Shown here in pieces: positions 60,467-64,000 of a DNA stretch of 64,000 bases. The position numbers were made by a program, and so were the translations under genes. The stretch lies in assembly GCA_022836915.1 (NCBI GenBank), contig CP094668.1, positions 6,386,001 to 6,450,000 on the forward strand, read 5' to 3'. Position 1 is the stretch's first letter. Each line of letters starts with the position of its first letter. The stretch comes from Paenibacillus sp. OVF10 (GTDB lineage: Bacteria > Bacillota > Bacilli > Paenibacillales > Paenibacillaceae). The notes beneath the pieces were generated by a model, which had not been told where the DNA came from, did not search any database, and was given only the letters and a program-made list of their open reading frames with translations.

Positions 60467-61857
60467 ACCCGTCTGCGCCTCCACCATAAGAGTACACCGA
60501 TGATAACAAAGATGAGCGGGAACGCTACAATAGCCACGAAGAAAATCGTTCTGGCCTGTTCGCCATTCAGGTATGCCATCTCATACCCGGCTTGTACCCT
60601 TGGGCGAATCGTCAATCCATTTTCTTTCTCACTCAGATAGTTTACCGTATTCAAAATAAAGTCCCGATTGCCGCCATTTGCAATTTCCGAATCCTGCATG
60701 AAAATGGACGAGCCCAGAATAACCGCCTTCGGTTTACCATCCGTTGTATCGGCTGCATACCCCAGTTCCACTGGTCCCTGAATGTCCTCTTCGGCATCAT
60801 TGCTTGTTTCATTTTGCAATAAGCCGCCGATATTTGTCTCCCCATAACTGTCATTCGAAGAATGAATTAACGGTGAAAGGGTATATTTATCCTGTTCTTT
60901 GCTGGTCAACGCAATCGACAGCGACAACATCGGATACAATTGGCTTGCAGCAAGTTTGTCCGTAATTGCATGTGTACCATACTCCGGCACCACCCAGAGT
61001 GGCCCCATCGTACTGGCTTGCTGATTATCCACCATGACCGCATGCTCATCAACGACGCCATAGTCAGCCATCAGAGCATCGATGTTTTTCCAACTGGATT
61101 TCATATCTTCCACAAATCCGAGGGATAATAACAGCTTACCTCCATTACTCAGATAGGTGCGAATGGCTTTCATTTCCGTATCACTGAGATCGCGTTGTGG
61201 ACCAATAATGGCAAGCACATCTGCATCTTCCGGAACTTTCCCGGCCTGATTCAGCTGCAACTCTTCCGTCTGCACATTATTTTGTTCCAAGGAGGATTTC
61301 AGCGTAGTCATTTGAGCGAGACTCAGCTCTTCATGTCCGGTCAAAAAGACCATTTTGTGCATTTCGGTGGATGACATATTCATGAGCGCCTGCGTAAGTT
61401 TTTCCTCACCTGTGAACTGATATGATCCATCACTGCCGTCACCTGTCGCGGTGAACAAACTGGCGATATCAATCACTTTGTGTTGATCTCCCTGCTCCAG
61501 CACAATGGAGCTGCCTGTTATGCCGTATTTGGATGCAAGCGCAGGTTCCTGCGTCAGATTATATTGTTTTATTTTCAACTTGCTGTTACGTTTCGTGTAT
61601 TCCTCGACCATATCCGTGACCTCACGGTTCAGGACGGTGTTGTTGGCATTTTCGACCGTTAACACCAGAATGTTGACGTCATCCTTCACATTTTTGATCG
61701 CAGTAAGGGACTGGTCAGATAACGTGTATTGTTTGTTCGAGGTCAGATCGAGCTGGAAGCCGCCAAGGGAATTCAGGAACAGTGTTAGCAAAATAAAGAT
61801 GCCAATCACCGCTACGGACAGCACGGTACTGTTGGTATGACTTAACCATTTTTTCAT
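60463..61857 (-). CDS. GldG-like auxiliary protein of an ABC exporter
   Basis: 464 residues with an N-terminal (about 15-38) and a C-terminal (about 437-458) membrane helix ending WWRRRRV. The large extracellular part has the pattern LTSNKQYTLSDQSL, YNLTQEPALASKYGI, VFLTGHEE and LLSLGFVEDM of the GldG/ABC-type uncharacterised transport family, which resembles an inactive glutamine-amidotransferase-like fold. GGAGGTGAG precedes the ATG at 61855-61857. Third gene of a four-gene operon. Confidence 0.85.
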   Translation of the reverse strand: MKKWLSHTNSTVLSVAVIGIFILLTLFLNSLGGFQLDLTSNKQYTLSDQSLTAIKNVKDDVNILVLTVENANNTVLNREVTDMVEEYTKRNSKLKIKQYNLTQEPALASKYGITGSSIVLEQGDQHKVIDIASLFTATGDGSDGSYQFTGEEKLTQALMNMSSTEMHKMVFLTGHEELSLAQMTTLKSSLEQNNVQTEELQLNQAGKVPEDADVLAIIGPQRDLSDTEMKAIRTYLSNGGKLLLSLGFVEDMKSSWKNIDALMADYGVVDEHAVMVDNQQASTMGPLWVVPEYGTHAITDKLAASQLYPMLSLSIALTSKEQDKYTLSPLIHSSNDSYGETNIGGLLQNETSNDAEEDIQGPVELGYAADTTDGKPKAVILGSSIFMQDSEIANGGNRDFILNTVNYLSEKENGLTIRPRVQAGYEMAYLNGEQARTIFFVAIVAFPLIFVIIGVLLWWRRRRV

Positions 61858-61861
61858 CTTC

Positions 61862-62578
61862 TCACCTCCACCGCTTCCGTTCCACAATTTGAATGCTTAA
61901 CAGCAGAAACACACCCGAAAGGGTGACATAATACAAGATATCCGGTCCACTAAGTACGCCTTTCATGAAGCTGTCGAACCGGTTAGTCAGTGCAAACGGG
62001 TCCAGCCACTGTTGCAAAGCAGAACCTGTATTACCTGCGAATGAATCAAGCATCCACAAAACGAGCAAAATAATAAAACCCGCCACCGCAGACACCATCT
62101 GATGTTGAGATAACGTGGAAGCGAACAGTCCAATCGCCATCATGCTTCCGCCCAGGAAAAATAACCCCAGCGCAGACATCCATACCGTCGTCATATCCAA
62201 TGTCCCATAAAATGACATGATGAAAGGGTACACCAGACTGCACAGGATGAGCACAACCAGAATGGCCAGAGAAGCAAGATATTTACCAAAAATAATTTCT
62301 GTTACTCGTGCCGGAGAAGTCAGCAACAATTCATCCGTTCCCTGTCTGAATTCCTCTGCAACGAGTCGCATCGTTAACAAGGGCACAACAAACAGCAGCA
62401 TGGACAACGTATCGCCCAACACGAGACGATAATCGACAATGCTCGGCTGGTAATATACAAAGCTTGAATAGAACAGCAGACTGGTCATCAGTACATATAC
62501 GGCAAAAGCAAAATAGGACGTGGGTGACAGAAAATAAGCTTGCAGCTCTTTATTGCATACCGCCATCATTCGTCTCAT
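61862..62578 (-). CDS. ABC-2 type permease (GldF-like)
   Basis: 238 residues, six membrane helices. The cytosolic loop EEFRQGTDELLLTSPARVTE is the conserved ABC-2 permease motif preceding helix 3. Starts with a 4-nt overlap on the ATPase stop and is 4 nt from the GldG-like gene. Together they make an ABC-2 exporter related to the gliding-machinery proteins GldAFG, though this organism need not glide by that system. Confidence 0.9.
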   Translation of the reverse strand: MRRMMAVCNKELQAYFLSPTSYFAFAVYVLMTSLLFYSSFVYYQPSIVDYRLVLGDTLSMLLFVVPLLTMRLVAEEFRQGTDELLLTSPARVTEIIFGKYLASLAILVVLILCSLVYPFIMSFYGTLDMTTVWMSALGLFFLGGSMMAIGLFASTLSQHQMVSAVAGFIILLVLWMLDSFAGNTGSALQQWLDPFALTNRFDSFMKGVLSGPDILYYVTLSGVFLLLSIQIVERKRWR

Positions 62579-63716
62579 TTGGAGTCCTCCCCTTTGCGAG
62601 AATGGGGCGAAGCATCTGCTGCTGTACTAACTGTTGTTCCCGATATACTCGACGAGTCGATGTCCGAAGTTACATCCTGATCCATCTCTGCCCCAGCAAC
62701 CTTATCCACATCTGCCGAATTTGCGTCTGTGTCTGTGGCCTCGGTTGTGGTCAGCTTCAGGAAGATTTGCTCCAGACTTAGGTTCTCCTTCTTCATCTCC
62801 AGTATCGGTAATCCTGCACCTGACAAAAGGTAGAACAGCTCCTCCCGGAAATCTTCCGAGTTTTCTCCAGTAAGCAGCATTTTAACCGTATTCGCTGAAT
62901 CTGAATTAAGTGAAGTATCTTTGGCGGTATTCGCATCCGATGTTTGAATGACTTCACTCTGCACCTTCTCCCATGGGGTCAGCACATTATGTAATTGCTC
63001 CGTAGTGGCCTTCACTTCAATCGACACCTTGAACTGATCCCCCATTGCTGATCCGAAATGCTGAGGTGAACCATCCAGCACGAGTTGTCCCTGATTGATG
63101 ATCAACATTCGATTACAGAGCGTGCTCACTTCAGGCAAAATATGCGTACTGAGCAGCACTGTATGGTTCTCCCCAGTTCTCGAATCAGATCTCTGATCTC
63201 GATAATCTGGTTTGGATCAAGGCCCGATGTTGGCTCATCCAGAACCAGCAGATCCGGCTTGTGAATAATGGCTCCTGCCAGCCCAAGGCGTTGTTTGTAT
63301 CCTTTGGATAACCCACGTACCATTTGCCTTTCCCGACCCTGAAGCCCCAGTCTGCTAACCATCTCACTGACCCGCAGCTTAACCTCACGTGCCGGGACAT
63401 CTCGTAAATTGGCTACGAATTTAAGATAGGACTGCACCGTCATATCGGGATACAGTGGCGGAGTTTCAGGCAGATACCCAATCTTGGAACGAACACGCTG
63501 ACCCTGCTCATGCACCGATACCCCATCCACCATGATGGAACCCGCGGTTGGATGCACATAACCCGTAATCATACGCATCGTTGTTGTTTTTCCGGCACCA
63601 TTGGGCCCGAGAAAGCCAACAATCTCACCACGTTCCATGGTGAAATCCAGTTGATGTACGCCGCGTTGCCCTTCGTAAACTTTGCTGACCTGTTTCACTT
63701 CGAGCACATCATTCAT
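62575..63716 (-). CDS. ABC transporter ATP-binding protein (GldA-like) (one frameshift)
   Basis: About 380 residues. Walker A GPNGAGKTTT (about 40), signature LSKGYKQRLGLA, Walker B LLVLDEPTSGLDP, switch His in LLSTHILPE. The frame breaks in CCCC 63171-63174; one more base restores IRELGENHTVLLSTHI. The C-terminus carries an unusual 60-residue acidic Ser/Thr/Asp tail (about 320-375). First gene of the operon with the permease, GldG-like and DUF4340 proteins. AAAGGATG precedes the ATG. Confidence 0.92.
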
Positions 63717-63810
63717 CCTTTCCCGTTAAAATACCCGTGCACCATCGTTCGTTATATAAATTCAACTGAAAATATTTACACTTGCACTCCGATGGCAGTA
63801 ATAACCTTCC

Positions 63811-63930
63811 GATCACTGTTATCCCCATATTTTTTGATTCCTTCATCAGAAGGAAAAATCCGGGGATAGCGTATGCTTCCGATGTAGCTTTCTTTTCAGA
63901 AAGCTTTTAGGCGAACGCTTCGCTTCTTCA
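63811..63930. repeat. Dispersed hairpin repeat (TTATCCCC arms), copy 2
   Basis: GATCACTGTTATCCCC ... AAATCCGGGGATA and the distal AGGCGAACGCTTCGCTTCTTCA match 45915-46000. A 40-nt insertion, including an AGCTTTC/GAAAGCT hairpin, separates the two halves here, and the first arm has diverged. No gene is seen between 63717 and the window end. Confidence 0.65.
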
Positions 63931-64000
63931 AGTTATTTCTGCCTCTCCGTTTATCGTGTAAATGTTATGTTGAACTTATGTAATAGATGATAGACACGGG

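Overview
The window looks like a chromosomal segment of a Paenibacillus-type endospore-forming Firmicute of moderate GC. The evidence is a GerE regulator almost identical in length and sequence to the Bacillus one, a GerM-type germination/sporulation lipoprotein beside rph-rdgB, a YhcN-type spore lipoprotein, trigger factor preceded by a YsoA-like gene and followed by clpP, strong GGAGG ribosome sites, several TTG starts, and a CUT1 sugar cluster with a very large membrane-bound AraC regulator. About 18 of the genes can only be read as complete proteins if one base (two in one case) is restored, nearly always in a short run of the same base. I therefore annotate them as single genes and treat the breaks as uncorrected sequencing indels rather than as true pseudogenes.

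Layout. 0-3.1 kb: clpP (5' part), tig and a YsoA-like gene. 3.3-11.2 kb: two identical tRNA-Arg(UCU) genes in inverted orientation, each followed by copies of its own 3' tail plus terminator; between them lie a CynX/NimT-type MFS exporter, a large secreted subtilase and a methyltransferase. 11.2-16.7 kb: a dispersed repeat, a DUF4870 membrane protein, two hypothetical genes, asnB and a chemoreceptor. 16.9-22.2 kb: a five-gene cluster matching the uncharacterised STM4011-STM4015 families (two radical SAM enzymes, an alkaline-phosphatase/sulfatase-fold hydrolase, an ATP-grasp-like protein and a leucine-rich-repeat protein). 22.4-31.4 kb: rph-rdgB, gerM, a PgpA-like gene, a ferric-reductase-like/ApbE/secreted-protein operon, an MBL hydrolase, a methyltransferase and a DUF72 protein.

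31.5-44.3 kb is a carbohydrate-utilisation locus, all on the minus strand: AraC-type regulator, two permeases, solute-binding lipoprotein, a GH106-like rhamnosidase, a polysaccharide deacetylase and a GH105-like unsaturated glycuronyl hydrolase. It is probably directed at a rhamnose-rich pectic glycan. 44.5-45.8 kb: an M20 dipeptidase. 46.1-52.5 kb is a visibly AT-rich island carrying a PIN-like protein, a three-gene ABC-three-component (ABC-3C) predicted defence system (DUF3732 ATPase, middle component, effector with a nuclease-like N-terminus) and the stump of an XRE regulator. 52.9-64 kb: nagA-nagB with a MurR/RpiR regulator, small hypotheticals, gerE, a YhcN-type lipoprotein, and a GldA/F/G-like ABC system with a DUF4340 protein.

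The two least understood units are the STM4011-4015 cluster and the ABC-3C island. Four families of intergenic repeats (tRNA tails; a 179-bp element; a hairpin repeat with TTATCCCC arms; a TTCTAACGAA family) occupy the larger gaps.
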